This document shows positions 35,728-45,549 of a DNA stretch of 64,000 bases, piece after piece; positions within the stretch are counted from its first letter, which is position 1; each line of letters opens with the position of its first letter. The notes beneath the pieces are model-generated. The model was not told the origin of the DNA, made no database searches, and worked only from the letters and a program-made list of their open reading frames with translations. This stretch comes from Paraburkholderia sprentiae WSM5005. Lineage in GTDB: Bacteria > Pseudomonadota > Gammaproteobacteria > Burkholderiales > Burkholderiaceae. Location: positions 1,984,001 through 2,048,000 of the forward strand of contig NZ_CP017562.2 of the NCBI RefSeq assembly GCF_001865575.2, read 5' to 3'. Made by a program: the position numbers and the translations under genes.

Positions 35728-37131
35728 ATGAGCAGTATCAGCGAACCGGGCGGCCAACGAGGCTCGGCCCCATTCTTTTCCAAGCAGGCCACGATCGCGC
35801 AGCCCGGTTTTTCGCGCTGGATGGTCCCGCCCGCCGCGCTCGCCGTGCATCTATGCATCGGTCAGGCCTACGCGTTCTCGGTGTTCAACGGACCGCTGAC
35901 CAAAGTGATCGGTATTACGCAGTCCGCGCCCGATGACTGGTCGCTGACCGCGCTCGGCTGGATCTTTTCGCTTGCGATCGTGTTCCTCGGTTTGTCGGCC
36001 GCATTCGCGGGCAAATGGCTCGAACACGTCGGCCCGCGCCGCACCATGTTCACGGCCGCATGCTGTTTCGGCGGCGGCTTCCTCGTCTCCGCGCTCGGCG
36101 TGTATCTGCATCAGATCGTGCTGCTGTACCTCGGCTACGGCGTGATCGGCGGCATCGGGCTGGGGCTCGGTTACGTATCGCCGGTATCGACGCTGATCCG
36201 CTGGTTTCCGGACCGCCGCGGCATGGCGACCGGCATGGCGATCATGGGCTTCGGCGGCGGTGCGATGATCGCAGCGCCGTTGTCCGTTGCGCTGATGAAC
36301 CGCTTTCATAGCGCGACGAGCGTCGGCGTCGCGGAGACCTTCGTCGTGCTCGGCATCGTCTACTTCATCTCGATGACGATCGGCGCGCTCGCGATCCGCG
36401 TGCCGCCCGCCGACTGGAAGCCGGCCGGCTGGACACCGCCCGCGGCCAAGCAGAACCGGTTGATCTCGCTCAACCACGTGCATATCGATCAGGCGCTGAA
36501 GACACCGCAGTTCTATCTGATCTGGCTCGTGCTGTTCCTGAACGTGACGGCTGGCATCGGTATTCTCGGCCAGGCCTCGGTGATGATCCAGGAGAGCTTC
36601 AAGAACACGGTGACGCCGGCGGCGGCTGCCGGCTTCGTCGGGCTGCTGTCGCTGTTCAACATGGGTGGGCGTTTCGTTTGGGCGTCGGCGTCGGACTGGG
36701 TCGGTCGCAAGAACACGTATTACATCTTTTTCGTACTCGGCGCGGTGCTGTACTACCTCGTGCCCAGCTTTGCCACGAACGGGCAGATTGCGCTGTTCGT
36801 GCTGACGTACTGCATCATCCTGTCGATGTATGGCGGCGGCTTCTCGACGGTGCCGGCCTATCTCGCCGACATGTTCGGCACGACGTTCGTCGGTGGCATT
36901 CATGGGCGTCTGTTGACAGCGTGGGCCGCGGCGGGCGTCGCGGGTCCGGTGCTCGTCAACTACATCCGCGCGTATGAAGTCGCGAACGGCGTCGCGAAAG
37001 CGGACGCGTACACGATGACCGTGCACATCATGGCGGTGCTGCTGGTGATCGGCTTTATCTGCAACCTGCTGGTCAAGCGCGTGGATGCAAAGCACCACAT
37101 GACCGATGCACAAGTCGCCAAAGGCGCGTGA
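35728..37131 (+). CDS. OFA family MFS transporter, large subunit
   Basis: From ATG 35728 (preceded by GGAAGGAAGGAG) the protein has 467 residues and 12 TM segments. IGQAYAFSVFNGPLTKVIGI opens TM1. GLGLGYVSPVSTLIRWFPDRRGMATGMAIMGFGGGAMI is the OFA signature loop. FNMGGRFVWASASDWVGRKNTYY keeps the Arg-type position. The region aligned with the OxlT Lys instead reads GGIHGRLLTAWAAAG, so it is not an orthologue of the OxlT encoded at 24716-26068. It is probably a monocarboxylate or formate/oxalate-type carrier. A 42-residue subunit gene follows after 10 bases. Confidence 0.85.
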   Translation: MSSISEPGGQRGSAPFFSKQATIAQPGFSRWMVPPAALAVHLCIGQAYAFSVFNGPLTKVIGITQSAPDDWSLTALGWIFSLAIVFLGLSAAFAGKWLEHVGPRRTMFTAACCFGGGFLVSALGVYLHQIVLLYLGYGVIGGIGLGLGYVSPVSTLIRWFPDRRGMATGMAIMGFGGGAMIAAPLSVALMNRFHSATSVGVAETFVVLGIVYFISMTIGALAIRVPPADWKPAGWTPPAAKQNRLISLNHVHIDQALKTPQFYLIWLVLFLNVTAGIGILGQASVMIQESFKNTVTPAAAAGFVGLLSLFNMGGRFVWASASDWVGRKNTYYIFFVLGAVLYYLVPSFATNGQIALFVLTYCIILSMYGGGFSTVPAYLADMFGTTFVGGIHGRLLTAWAAAGVAGPVLVNYIRAYEVANGVAKADAYTMTVHIMAVLLVIGFICNLLVKRVDAKHHMTDAQVAKGA

Positions 37132-37141
37132 GGAGATCCGT

Positions 37142-37270
37142 ATGTCGACCGTTCAAACCGTCCATCCGACTAGCAAGGCGAAGCTGGTGGTGTTCTGGCT
37201 GTACGTGATGATTCCGCTTGCGTGGGGCGTGATCAATACGTTGTCGCAGGCGACGAAGTTGTTCAAGTGA
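37142..37270 (+). CDS. MFS transporter small subunit
   Basis: A 42-codon ORF starting 10 bases after the OFA transporter stop, with GAGGAG upstream. After a polar leader of 13 residues there is one membrane helix (LVVFWLYVMIPLAWGVINTL) and a short basic end (ATKLFK). Tiny single-TM proteins with the KLxxFWxYVxIPLxWGV pattern regularly accompany OFA carriers and are annotated as small subunits. It should sit in the inner membrane beside its partner. It is easily missed because of its length. Confidence 0.8.
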   Translation: MSTVQTVHPTSKAKLVVFWLYVMIPLAWGVINTLSQATKLFK

Positions 37271-37286
37271 TGATCTGATGTCATGC

Positions 37287-37315
37287 GCACCCCGGCCTGG
37301 TTGAGGGCGGGGTGC
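37287..37315. terminator. Convergent hairpin between the OFA small subunit and the GDSL gene
   Basis: GCACCCCG (37287-37294) pairs with CGGGGTGC (37308-37315) around a 13-base loop, between converging genes. Confidence 0.55.
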
Positions 37316-37352
37316 AGATAGCGTGCCGCGTCGCTAGTCTCACCGCCCCCCG

Positions 37353-38387
37353 TCACCGCCCCAACCCACTACGCGCGATCTGCTGCTCGACGAACTGCGC
37401 GAACAAAGCGTGCATATGCGTCGTCGGATGAAGGTCATCGGCGAACATGTACGTTTGATCCGCATTGGCCGTCACATAGGTCGCCGGCGAGCATAGCAGC
37501 GCGGTGTCATCGGGCGTTTTCCTCGGATCGCAGGCCTGCCCCGTGTTCGACACCGAAAAACCGTTCGCCTGAAAATCTCCGATGACCTGATTCGTCCACG
37601 TGTACGAATCGACCTCGATCACCTTCGACTGCAGCCCATCGCTTTGCAGCGCGGTATTCAACGTGCCGTTGAAAAGCTGCGACAACTGCGTGAGGTTCGC
37701 GCCACCATCGGCCGAAGCGAGCCCCTTCGGCGATAGCCCGATATTCGGCAGATTGATCACCACCACATGCGCGCCGCCGTTCTGCACGATCTGTCCGACG
37801 AGCTGGGCGAGCGTCGTGGCCGCCGCCTGCACGATCGGCGCCGCGGCGGGCAGGTTGCCGGCGCGAAGCACATCGTTCGCGCCCGCCCATACGAGCACGA
37901 GCTGATTGGCGTTGAAGCTGCCGTGAGCGCTCAGATAGCTCGACAGCTGCTGATTCACAGGCATTTCGATGTCGCCGATGACGTCGCTCAGATATTCGTA
38001 CTGGTTCGCCGGTGTCGCCACCGTCGAGCCGCCTTCCGCATAACCGAAGCCGCTTTGCGCACTCAGCTTGTGCGTGAGATCGATCGTGAACGCCGCGCTG
38101 AGCGTATCGCCGTAATATTGCGCGACGTCCTGAGCCCAGATCTGGCCGGGATTGGTCGTGAATCGCCCGCCGTTCACGGCGCTCGCGAGCGGTGCATAGG
38201 TGCCGACGTCCGATAGGCTGTCGCCGAACGACACCACCTGCAGCTTGACGCCACCGGCCGGCCCGCTCGTCGTGCTGCTGCCGCTACCCGGCCCGCCACC
38301 GCCGTTGCCGCCCCCGCCACAGGCCGCGAGCAACGTGGTCGATATGGCAAAAACTACAGCGCATACCTTGTCATTTATTCCTCGCAT
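37353..38387 (-). CDS. SGNH/GDSL-family hydrolase lipoprotein
   Basis: A 344-residue protein. GAGGAGC precedes ATG 38387. The signal ends in the lipobox LLAAC, followed by a Gly/Ser-rich linker of about 25 residues. The GDSL block reads VVSFGDSLSDVGTYAPL with the nucleophilic Ser. LVWAGANDVL is block III with the oxyanion Asn. MFADDLHPTTHMHALFAQFV supplies the Asp-x-x-His pair. It is an exported esterase or lipase anchored in the envelope, of the same group as outer-membrane phospholipase/lipase proteins but without an autotransporter barrel. The substrate is unknown. Confidence 0.88.
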   Translation of the reverse strand: MRGINDKVCAVVFAISTTLLAACGGGGNGGGGPGSGSSTTSGPAGGVKLQVVSFGDSLSDVGTYAPLASAVNGGRFTTNPGQIWAQDVAQYYGDTLSAAFTIDLTHKLSAQSGFGYAEGGSTVATPANQYEYLSDVIGDIEMPVNQQLSSYLSAHGSFNANQLVLVWAGANDVLRAGNLPAAAPIVQAAATTLAQLVGQIVQNGGAHVVVINLPNIGLSPKGLASADGGANLTQLSQLFNGTLNTALQSDGLQSKVIEVDSYTWTNQVIGDFQANGFSVSNTGQACDPRKTPDDTALLCSPATYVTANADQTYMFADDLHPTTHMHALFAQFVEQQIARSGLGR

Positions 38388-38509
38388 TTGCTGCTCCTCG
38401 CCGGGCGGTCCAGACGGTGTCGAGTACGTCGCGCGCGTGATCGGTGCCGGATCGCACGCAGCTCTTCGAACCAGCATCGCCTATGCCCAGCAAAGAGATG
38501 CCGCCCGGC

Positions 38510-38935
38510 TCAAAGCCTCTCGAACACCACTTCCTGCGCGCCTTCCCAGAGTACCTTGGTGCCGAGTTCGCGCAGTTTTTCCTTGCCTTCGACGATCGTC
38601 AGAAAATGATTGCCCGCAAGCTGCCCCAGCTTGCTCGCGAAGCAGCACGAGCCATACGCGAGGATGATCTCGGTCTCGCTATAGCCGCCCGGATAGAACA
38701 GGATGTCGCCGACCGATGGATGGCTCGTGTGATTCTCAAAGCCGACCGCGACACCGTCGGTTTCGAGCCGGAATTCGCCGAGCGGCACCCAGCAACCCTC
38801 GCCGCTCCAGCGCACATGGATCAGCTTCTGCCGATACGGCAGAAGCGCCAGGAACGCGGCCACGGTCTGGGGCGCATCGGGGTGCGTTTCGGCGATAAAG
38901 GTGTGGCCGCAGGCGGTCATTTTGAGTCGGGTCAT
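38510..38935 (-). CDS. DUF3830 family protein
   Basis: A 141-residue protein. After a short start it reads AETHPDAPQTVAAFLALLPYRQKLIHVRWSGEGCWVPLG. Then come HTSHPSVGDILFYPGGYSETEIILAYGSC and a C-terminal GNHFLTIVEG. These are the conserved blocks of DUF3830, which has a cyclophilin-like beta-barrel fold and unknown function. Starts at 38947 and 38995 are also in frame; 38935 has AGGA at proper distance. Confidence 0.75.
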   Translation of the reverse strand: MTRLKMTACGHTFIAETHPDAPQTVAAFLALLPYRQKLIHVRWSGEGCWVPLGEFRLETDGVAVGFENHTSHPSVGDILFYPGGYSETEIILAYGSCCFASKLGQLAGNHFLTIVEGKEKLRELGTKVLWEGAQEVVFERL

Positions 38936-39218
38936 CGAGCGTGTCATCCTGTGTGTGAGGTCCGAAAGGCGATTCGATTCTGTCGTCCGATGCAAGCATT
39001 CGACAGGTACAGTTGCCCGCGCGCCGGTCAGGCCAGTTAGACCAGATCGGTTGCGGACGGCCGGCCCAGCGGCAAAGGCTTGCGCGAGCGGCCATGCCAG
39101 TTTTCACGACGCGCCGCCACGAAAGTTCGTAGTTTGCAAGCTGCGCAATGCAACGCACACTGCGCAAGTGCGTGATTCCGATTGGAACAAGGGCTCGCCG
39201 TCGCAGCCGGCGTGCGTA

Positions 39219-40130
39219 TCAGCCGCGCAGTCGGTAGGCGAGCGGCGTCGCGCCATAGCCACGTTTGAACTGCACGGAAAAATGACTGGCATTCTCGAAG
39301 CCAACTTCGAGCGCAATTTGCAGCACGGTTCGATCCGTCGCGCGCAGCAGCCTGGCAGCTTCCTCGAGCCGCAAGCGCGTGACGAACTGATGCGGCGTCT
39401 CCCCGGTTTCGCGGCGAAACACCCGAGCAAAATGAAAACTGCTTAGGCCGGCCTGCTCGGCCAGTTCGGCGATCGCCAGATCTTCGGCGAGATTGGCTCG
39501 GATGTAGTCGGTCACTCGCCGAATCCGGCGCGGCACCAGCCGTTCGGTCCACGTCGCGCTGCCGCGTCGCGCGCCGTTGCCGCCCGAATAGTGCTGCAGC
39601 AGGTGCGCGGCGAGAGCATGAACCAGCGTATCGACATACAGACGCGAATCGGCCGGATCGCGGGCGGCGCGATGCAGCGCGGCAAGCAGCGCGGCGATCA
39701 GCGGATCGTTGAAGCGCATCGCGTCGCCGAGCGACAGTTCGCGCGACGCGTCGAGCCCCAGCTGTTGCGCGACGCTGTCGATCAAATCGCGCTCGATGTG
39801 CACGTGCAGCGTAGACAATGGCTCGTCGCTCAGCGAATGCCAGCGCCACGAGATTGGCGCGGGCGGCACGAACCACAGGTCGTTCACGCGCATATCGGCG
39901 CTTTGCCAGCGCCCGCCGAGGTTGCGTTCGAGATGCTCGGCGCCGCTCGCGAGCGTCATCAGCGTGAAGTCGCGCAAACCGGGCGCTTCGAGCAGGTCTT
40001 GCCGCGCCGGCTCGAGATACGAGCGCAGCACCAGATGCCGCCACTCGCGATCCACGCTCGACACGAGTCGCTGGCCGGCCATGTAGCGATCGTAGGCGAG
40101 CGTCGTCGTGAGTTGGGGAATTCGTGCCAT
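39219..40130 (-). CDS. AraC family transcriptional regulator
   Basis: A 303-residue protein starting at ATG 40130 with GAAGGG upstream. The N-terminal 180 residues are a cupin-like effector domain without a recognised ligand. The last 100 residues are a double helix-turn-helix: RRVTDYIRANLAEDLAIAELAEQAGLSSFHFARVFRRETGETPHQFVTRLRLEEAARLL and LQIALEVGFENASHFSVQFKRGYGATPLAYR. It is a cytoplasmic DNA-binding protein. The targets are not obvious; the divergent gene is a LuxR-type regulator 183 bases away. Confidence 0.9.
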   Translation of the reverse strand: MARIPQLTTTLAYDRYMAGQRLVSSVDREWRHLVLRSYLEPARQDLLEAPGLRDFTLMTLASGAEHLERNLGGRWQSADMRVNDLWFVPPAPISWRWHSLSDEPLSTLHVHIERDLIDSVAQQLGLDASRELSLGDAMRFNDPLIAALLAALHRAARDPADSRLYVDTLVHALAAHLLQHYSGGNGARRGSATWTERLVPRRIRRVTDYIRANLAEDLAIAELAEQAGLSSFHFARVFRRETGETPHQFVTRLRLEEAARLLRATDRTVLQIALEVGFENASHFSVQFKRGYGATPLAYRLRG

Positions 40131-40312
40131 CACATCCCTTCGAAGGAGGTGCCGTATGGAAGGAGAAGCGCCGCCGTACCTGTATTGCCGGTCCACTGTC
40201 AGCGCAAGATCGCAAAAATGATAGCAAGGAACCGGCTACCGACATTTCACGAAATCGCTAATCATTGAGGTTGTCGTCTTTCACGCGTTTAGAACGCCGG
40301 AGCTACCGTTTC

Positions 40313-41314
40313 ATGGAACATGAATGCGATACGCTGCCGCAATGGCTGACCGGCTCGCCGCAAGGCGAAGCCGGGCACGCGTCGGCAGCAAACCCGAGAG
40401 CGGCGTCCGCCCAACCGGCTTACCCGGCCGGCGCGCGGCACGCCGCCAATTCAGCCCACGCGGCTGAAGCATCGAAGACGTCTGTGCGCGCCGCGAATGG
40501 TGCGACGCGCAGTGGCTTCCTGACTCTGTTCACCGAGGAGGAGATCGGCACGCCGTCGCCCGCGGCGCGCCGGGCCGCGCCGCTGATCAGTCCGCTGGGA
40601 CGGTTCGGCAGCGCGCAGGACCGCATGGAGTTCGTGCGCCAGCGCATCAGGCAGCTGGGCTTCGACTCGTTCAGCTATACCGCCACGCGCACGTCGTCGC
40701 ATCACAAGACGATGTTCGTGTTGACGAGCTACGAGTCGCAGGCGTGGCTCGCGCGCTATTTCCGCGAGCGCTATTTCGAACTCGACCCGCGCGTCACGCT
40801 CGCGTCGCCGACCGGCATGCCGTTTCTGTGGAATACCGCCGATCTGCGCGCCGACCTGCCGCGCGCGCAGTTGCGCAGTGAGCGGCTCGGCGCCCTGATC
40901 GACATGCTGGAGGCGACCGGGCGCAAAAGCGGCATTCTCACGCAGATGCCGCTGCCCGAGCCGGAGCTGAGCGCGAGCCTGTGCTTCAACTCGGAGATCG
41001 GCAACCCGCGCTGGATGACCGAATCGATCGTTGCGGAAACGCTGATGTTCGCGCATACGATTCACGAGTTCATCTTGATGCACGCGAAAAGCGTGATTGG
41101 CATCGCGCCCACGCAGCAGCAGCGCGTCGCGCTGAGCAAGCTGCAGCATGCGGTGCTGAAGGCGGTCGTGCAGGGACAGCGTGACAAGGAAATCGCGTAT
41201 TTCCTCGGGCTGTCACCGCATAACGTCGATTACCATCTGCGGCGCTTGCGGCAACTGTTCAATGTGCGCAACCGCGTGCAGTTGATCAATGTCGCGCAGG
41301 CGTATCTGTCGTAG
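40313..41314 (+). CDS. LuxR-type regulator with autoinducer-binding domain (LuxR solo)
   Basis: A 333-residue protein, about 90 residues longer than usual because of an Ala/Pro-rich leader (residues 1-85). The autoinducer-binding domain follows: FDSFSYTATRTSS, WLARYFRERYFELDPRVTLA and GMPFLWNT. These keep the Trp, Tyr, Asp-Pro and second Trp that contact acyl-homoserine lactones in TraR and LasR. The C-terminus is a GerE helix-turn-helix (LQHAVLKAVVQGQRDKEIAYFLGLSPHNVDYHLRRLRQLFNVRNRVQLI). No luxI synthase gene is in the window, so it is probably a solo receptor. The AraC gene is divergent. Confidence 0.85.
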   Translation: MEHECDTLPQWLTGSPQGEAGHASAANPRAASAQPAYPAGARHAANSAHAAEASKTSVRAANGATRSGFLTLFTEEEIGTPSPAARRAAPLISPLGRFGSAQDRMEFVRQRIRQLGFDSFSYTATRTSSHHKTMFVLTSYESQAWLARYFRERYFELDPRVTLASPTGMPFLWNTADLRADLPRAQLRSERLGALIDMLEATGRKSGILTQMPLPEPELSASLCFNSEIGNPRWMTESIVAETLMFAHTIHEFILMHAKSVIGIAPTQQQRVALSKLQHAVLKAVVQGQRDKEIAYFLGLSPHNVDYHLRRLRQLFNVRNRVQLINVAQAYLS

Positions 41315-41337
41315 CTGGCGTCACCGCGCATCGATCA

Positions 41338-41372
41338 AGAGGGCGCGACGGCTGTTCGCTGTCGCGCCCTCT
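41338..41372. terminator. Perfect 12-bp convergent hairpin
   Basis: AGAGGGCGCGAC (41338-41349) pairs with GTCGCGCCCTCT (41361-41372) around an 11-base loop, between the LuxR gene and the converging ABC permease gene. Confidence 0.65.
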
Positions 41373-41390
41373 GCCGATCGCGCGGTCTTA

Positions 41391-42148
41391 TCAGCTTTTC
41401 AAGCGATAGCCGGTCCTGAAGATCCAGCCGACGATCACGAGGAACACGGCGAGGAAAAGCAGTGTCATGGCGAGACTGAGGCCGACGTCGACGTCGCCCA
41501 GCTCGTAGAAGCTCCAGCGAAAGCCGCTAACCAGATAGACGATCGGATTGAACAGCGTGACGCCGTGCCAGAACGGCGGCAGCATGTTCACCGAGTAAAA
41601 GGCGCCGCCGAGGAACGTGAGCGGCGTGACGATCAGGAGCGGCACCAGTTGCAGCTTTTCGAAGCTGTCGGCCCAGATGCCGATGATGAAGCCGAGCAGA
41701 CTGAACGTGACGGCCGTCAGCACGAGAAACAGCACCATCCAGAATGGATGCATGATCTGCAACGGCACGAACAGCGCAGCGGTCGCCAGAATGATCAGCC
41801 CGAGCAGAATCGACTTGGTGGCGGCCGCGCCCACATAGCTGACGACGATCTCCAGATACGATACGGGCGCCGACAGCAGCTCGTAGATCGTGCCGGTGAA
41901 ACGCGGAAAATAAATCCCGAACGACGCATTGGCGATGCTTTGCGACAGCAGCGACAGCATGATCAGCCCCGGCACGATGAACGCGCCGTAGCTGATGCCC
42001 TCGACTTCCTTGATACGCGAGCCGATCGCCGAACCGAACACGACGAAGTAAAGCGAAGTGGAAATCACCGGCGCGATGATGCTTTGCATCAGCGTGCGCC
42101 ACGTGCGCGCCATTTCGAACTTGTAGATTGCGCGCATTGCGTAGATGT

Positions 42149-42152
<4 letters not shown>
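41391..42152 (-). CDS. ABC-2 type transporter permease
   Basis: A 253-residue permease with six TM segments. It has the ABC-2 N-terminal pattern ([38 protein letters not shown]) and the [41 protein letters not shown] block. It pairs with the ATPase gene upstream, whose stop overlaps its start by four bases (ATGA). Such NodJ/DrrB-like permeases export lipids, polysaccharides or drugs. The cargo cannot be inferred from context. Confidence 0.88.
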
Positions 42153-43075
<923 letters not shown>

Positions 43076-43290
43076 GGACTCGACGATGGCAAACACCGCT
43101 GTTGAATGGCAGGAAACGGCGCGAACGGGCGCGCCGCAACCGCAATGTAATGGAAAGTGCCAAAGCGTGCAGCGCGCGCAAGCGGTTCTTCAGCGACCTC
43201 GAAGCACGCCCGAGGCACATCCCTTGCGGCTTCAGTCATGCGAGCGACCAGGCGCTTGCGTGACATCAACCCTATTTGTGGAGGTGAATC

Positions 43291-43743
43291 ATGAAACGCA
43301 TGACCAGAACGATTTTTGCTTCCGCGCTCGTGATGGCCCTGTCGGGCGGCGTCTACGCGCAGGCGGGCGGCGGCGCGGGTGGCGGTGCTGGCGGTAGTGC
43401 GGGAGGCGCCGGCGGCGGCGCTGCCGGCGGCATGAGCGGCGGGGCCGGCGGCGGGGGCGGCACCGGCATCGGCGCCGGCGGCGGCACGACGGGCGGCGCG
43501 GGCGGCACGGCCACACCAGGCGTCGGACCCAACTCGGTGCGCACCCCGGGCAACACCGGCTCCGGCTATGGTTCGCCGGGTGTGACCGGCACCGGCGGCG
43601 GCATGGGCACCGGCACCGGCGCAACGCCGAACGGCGCAACGACCAATCGTTCGACGAGCGGCACGGGCCATGGCATGAACAACGGCACGCGCAGCGGGAC
43701 CGGCAACGGCATGAACAACGGCACGATGCAGAACGGGCAGTAA
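43291..43743 (+). CDS. Secreted glycine-rich protein
   Basis: A 150-residue protein with GGAGG before the ATG. The signal peptide is MKRMTRTIFASALVMALSGGVYA, with cleavage after AYA-type residues. The mature part is over 40% glycine, first as GGGAGG-type runs, then as TG/NG repeats (GTGTGATPNGATTNRS, HGMNNGTRSGTGNGMNNGTMQNGQ). No cysteine or domain is present. It is probably a disordered periplasmic or extracellular protein. It is bounded by a strong downstream terminator and stands alone. Confidence 0.7.
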   Translation: MKRMTRTIFASALVMALSGGVYAQAGGGAGGGAGGSAGGAGGGAAGGMSGGAGGGGGTGIGAGGGTTGGAGGTATPGVGPNSVRTPGNTGSGYGSPGVTGTGGGMGTGTGATPNGATTNRSTSGTGHGMNNGTRSGTGNGMNNGTMQNGQ

Positions 43744-43763
43744 CGGCGGTCGAGCTTCGCCAA

Positions 43764-43795
43764 GGCGACGCGGCATCGGGAGTTGCCGCGTCGCC
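43764..43795 (+). terminator. Terminator after the glycine-rich gene
   Basis: A 12-bp perfect stem (43764-43775 with 43784-43795) has an eight-base loop and is followed by GTCTTCTT. It lies 20 bases after the stop codon. Confidence 0.7.
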
Positions 43796-43854
43796 GTCTT
43801 CTTGCCTTCTTGCGCGGTTCGCTGGTCCGCACCGGTGCTGCGACGACTCACACG

Positions 43855-45549
43855 TCAAGGCTGCGCACAGATAAAACTACTCGCCAGATTTACATTGCCT
43901 TTGCCGACATAGCGGGGGAACGTCGGATAGCGGCACAGCGGCCGCGAGCGTCCATTCGTCGCCGCGGCGAGGTCGGTGGCCGTCAGCGTCTCGGGCGCGA
44001 CGCCGCGCGTCACCCACGCGTCGAGCGCGCCGAGCAGATCGACCGATGGAATGAACGCGCCGTTGCCATGCTGAAAACCCGGCACCATGTAGAGCCGCAT
44101 GAATCGATCGACCGCGTCCTGGCCGTTGCGCGCGACCAGCGCGTGGTGATACGCGATTGTCTGATTCGGGCTGATCACTTCGTCGGCGAGACCCTGGAGC
44201 GTGAGCAGCTTGCCGCCGTGCGCGATATAGCGCGACAGGTCCGGGTTCATCGAGCCGATCGTGGCCGACAGCCCGAGCAGTTGCGCGCGATATTTGCCGG
44301 GCCGTTGCGGATCGAACGTCAACGAGTCGAAATGCGCATCGCGCGCGACGAAGAAGCGCAGGTAGCCGTCGCCTTGCGCGAACAGATAGCCGTTCGCATA
44401 GAAGCTCAACGCCGCTTGACGCTGCGGTTGATGCGCGAGCCCGAGCGCGCCCGTCAGCCGGGTGCCCTGGAACACGTTATAGCCGCGATAGCCGCTCACG
44501 TCCCACGCGAGCCGATACGGCAGCGACAGCCCATCGCGCATCACCAGCAAGGTGGCCATTTGCGCGTCGGTCAGACACGCATCGTGCGATGAGGTGTGCA
44601 GCGCGCAACGCAGTGAATCGATGATTTGCGATTCGTGCGCGCGACACGCTTCGACGTCGCTGACGATGCCGTCCGCCGTGCCATCGAGCCGGTCACATAC
44701 CTCGAGCGTTCGTTGATAGACGCGTTCGAGCAGCGCCGGGGGCACGAAGCCGCCGGGTCTGCCGTATTCGGCCTGGCCGAGCTTCACGCCGATCAGTCGC
44801 ACGCCGGAGAAATTCAGCGAGGGCGAATTCGCGATCACGCCGTCGTAGTCGTCAGGGAAGCGCTGCATCACCGTGTAGCCTTCGCGGCCGCCCGTCGAGC
44901 CACCGGCGAAATACATGCGTTGCGGCGGCCCGCCGTACGCGCGCGCGATCAACGCGAGCGCGACGTCGTGCGTCTTCTTCAGATGCGCGTAGCCGAAATT
45001 CGTCACCGCTTCATCGACGAGACCAAACTGCGCGAGCGACGAATCGCCGACGTGCCCTGAGTCGTCGCCGAAGGTTGCATAGCCTTGCGCGAGCGGCGCG
45101 CGATCCGGCGAGAACGGCATCACGCCGATGCCGCTGACGATCACGCCGTCGTACCCGCCGCCGCCGATCTGCAACGCGCGGCCATTCCAGCGACGCGGCA
45201 GATTCAGGTCGAAGCGGATATCGGGCGTCGTTGGATTCAGTGCCTTGATGCGGCCCGTGATACGGCAATACTCGCCGCCTTGCTGATTGCCCGGCGCGCT
45301 CGCCTCGACCATCGCCGCAGTTTCGACCAGCGCGCCGGCCGTCGGCATCTCGATCAGGTCGGGCGACAGCCACATGCCGGCGAACTCCGCGCAGTGCATC
45401 GCGAACGGTGTTTGTTTGGCTATCGCGGCCGTGCGATGCATCGCGAGCCACGCGAGCGCTGCGACGCTCATCACGGTTGCGAGCCCAACGAGCCTGCCCG
45501 TCGTGCGCATCGTGGTCGTGATGCGCGCGACGCGCTCGCGCCGTGTCAT
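43855..45549 (-). CDS. Tannase/feruloyl esterase family protein
   Basis: A 564-residue exported alpha/beta-hydrolase. It starts with a basic leader and a hydrophobic signal (RLVGLATVMSVAALAWLAM). The mature enzyme has GGEYCRITGRIKALNPTTPDIRFDLNLPRRWNGRALQIGGGGYDG and FAGGSTGGREGYTVMQRFPDDYDGVIANSP with the nucleophilic Ser in GGSTGGRE. ACLTD and LSRYIAHGGKLLTLQGLADEVISPNQT with the catalytic Asp follow, then VPGFQHGNG with the catalytic His. Cys pairs next to the active site are kept. It hydrolyses phenolic esters in the envelope. Its start overlaps the stop of the upstream opgC-like gene (ATGA). Confidence 0.9.
   Translation of the reverse strand: MTRRERVARITTTMRTTGRLVGLATVMSVAALAWLAMHRTAAIAKQTPFAMHCAEFAGMWLSPDLIEMPTAGALVETAAMVEASAPGNQQGGEYCRITGRIKALNPTTPDIRFDLNLPRRWNGRALQIGGGGYDGVIVSGIGVMPFSPDRAPLAQGYATFGDDSGHVGDSSLAQFGLVDEAVTNFGYAHLKKTHDVALALIARAYGGPPQRMYFAGGSTGGREGYTVMQRFPDDYDGVIANSPSLNFSGVRLIGVKLGQAEYGRPGGFVPPALLERVYQRTLEVCDRLDGTADGIVSDVEACRAHESQIIDSLRCALHTSSHDACLTDAQMATLLVMRDGLSLPYRLAWDVSGYRGYNVFQGTRLTGALGLAHQPQRQAALSFYANGYLFAQGDGYLRFFVARDAHFDSLTFDPQRPGKYRAQLLGLSATIGSMNPDLSRYIAHGGKLLTLQGLADEVISPNQTIAYHHALVARNGQDAVDRFMRLYMVPGFQHGNGAFIPSVDLLGALDAWVTRGVAPETLTATDLAAATNGRSRPLCRYPTFPRYVGKGNVNLASSFICAQP

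Noticed and set aside
43360..43556. Proline-rich minus-strand ORF opposite the glycine-rich gene
   Set aside because: Pro-Ala codons are the complement of the Gly codons in a secreted protein that has its own signal peptide and ribosome-binding site.
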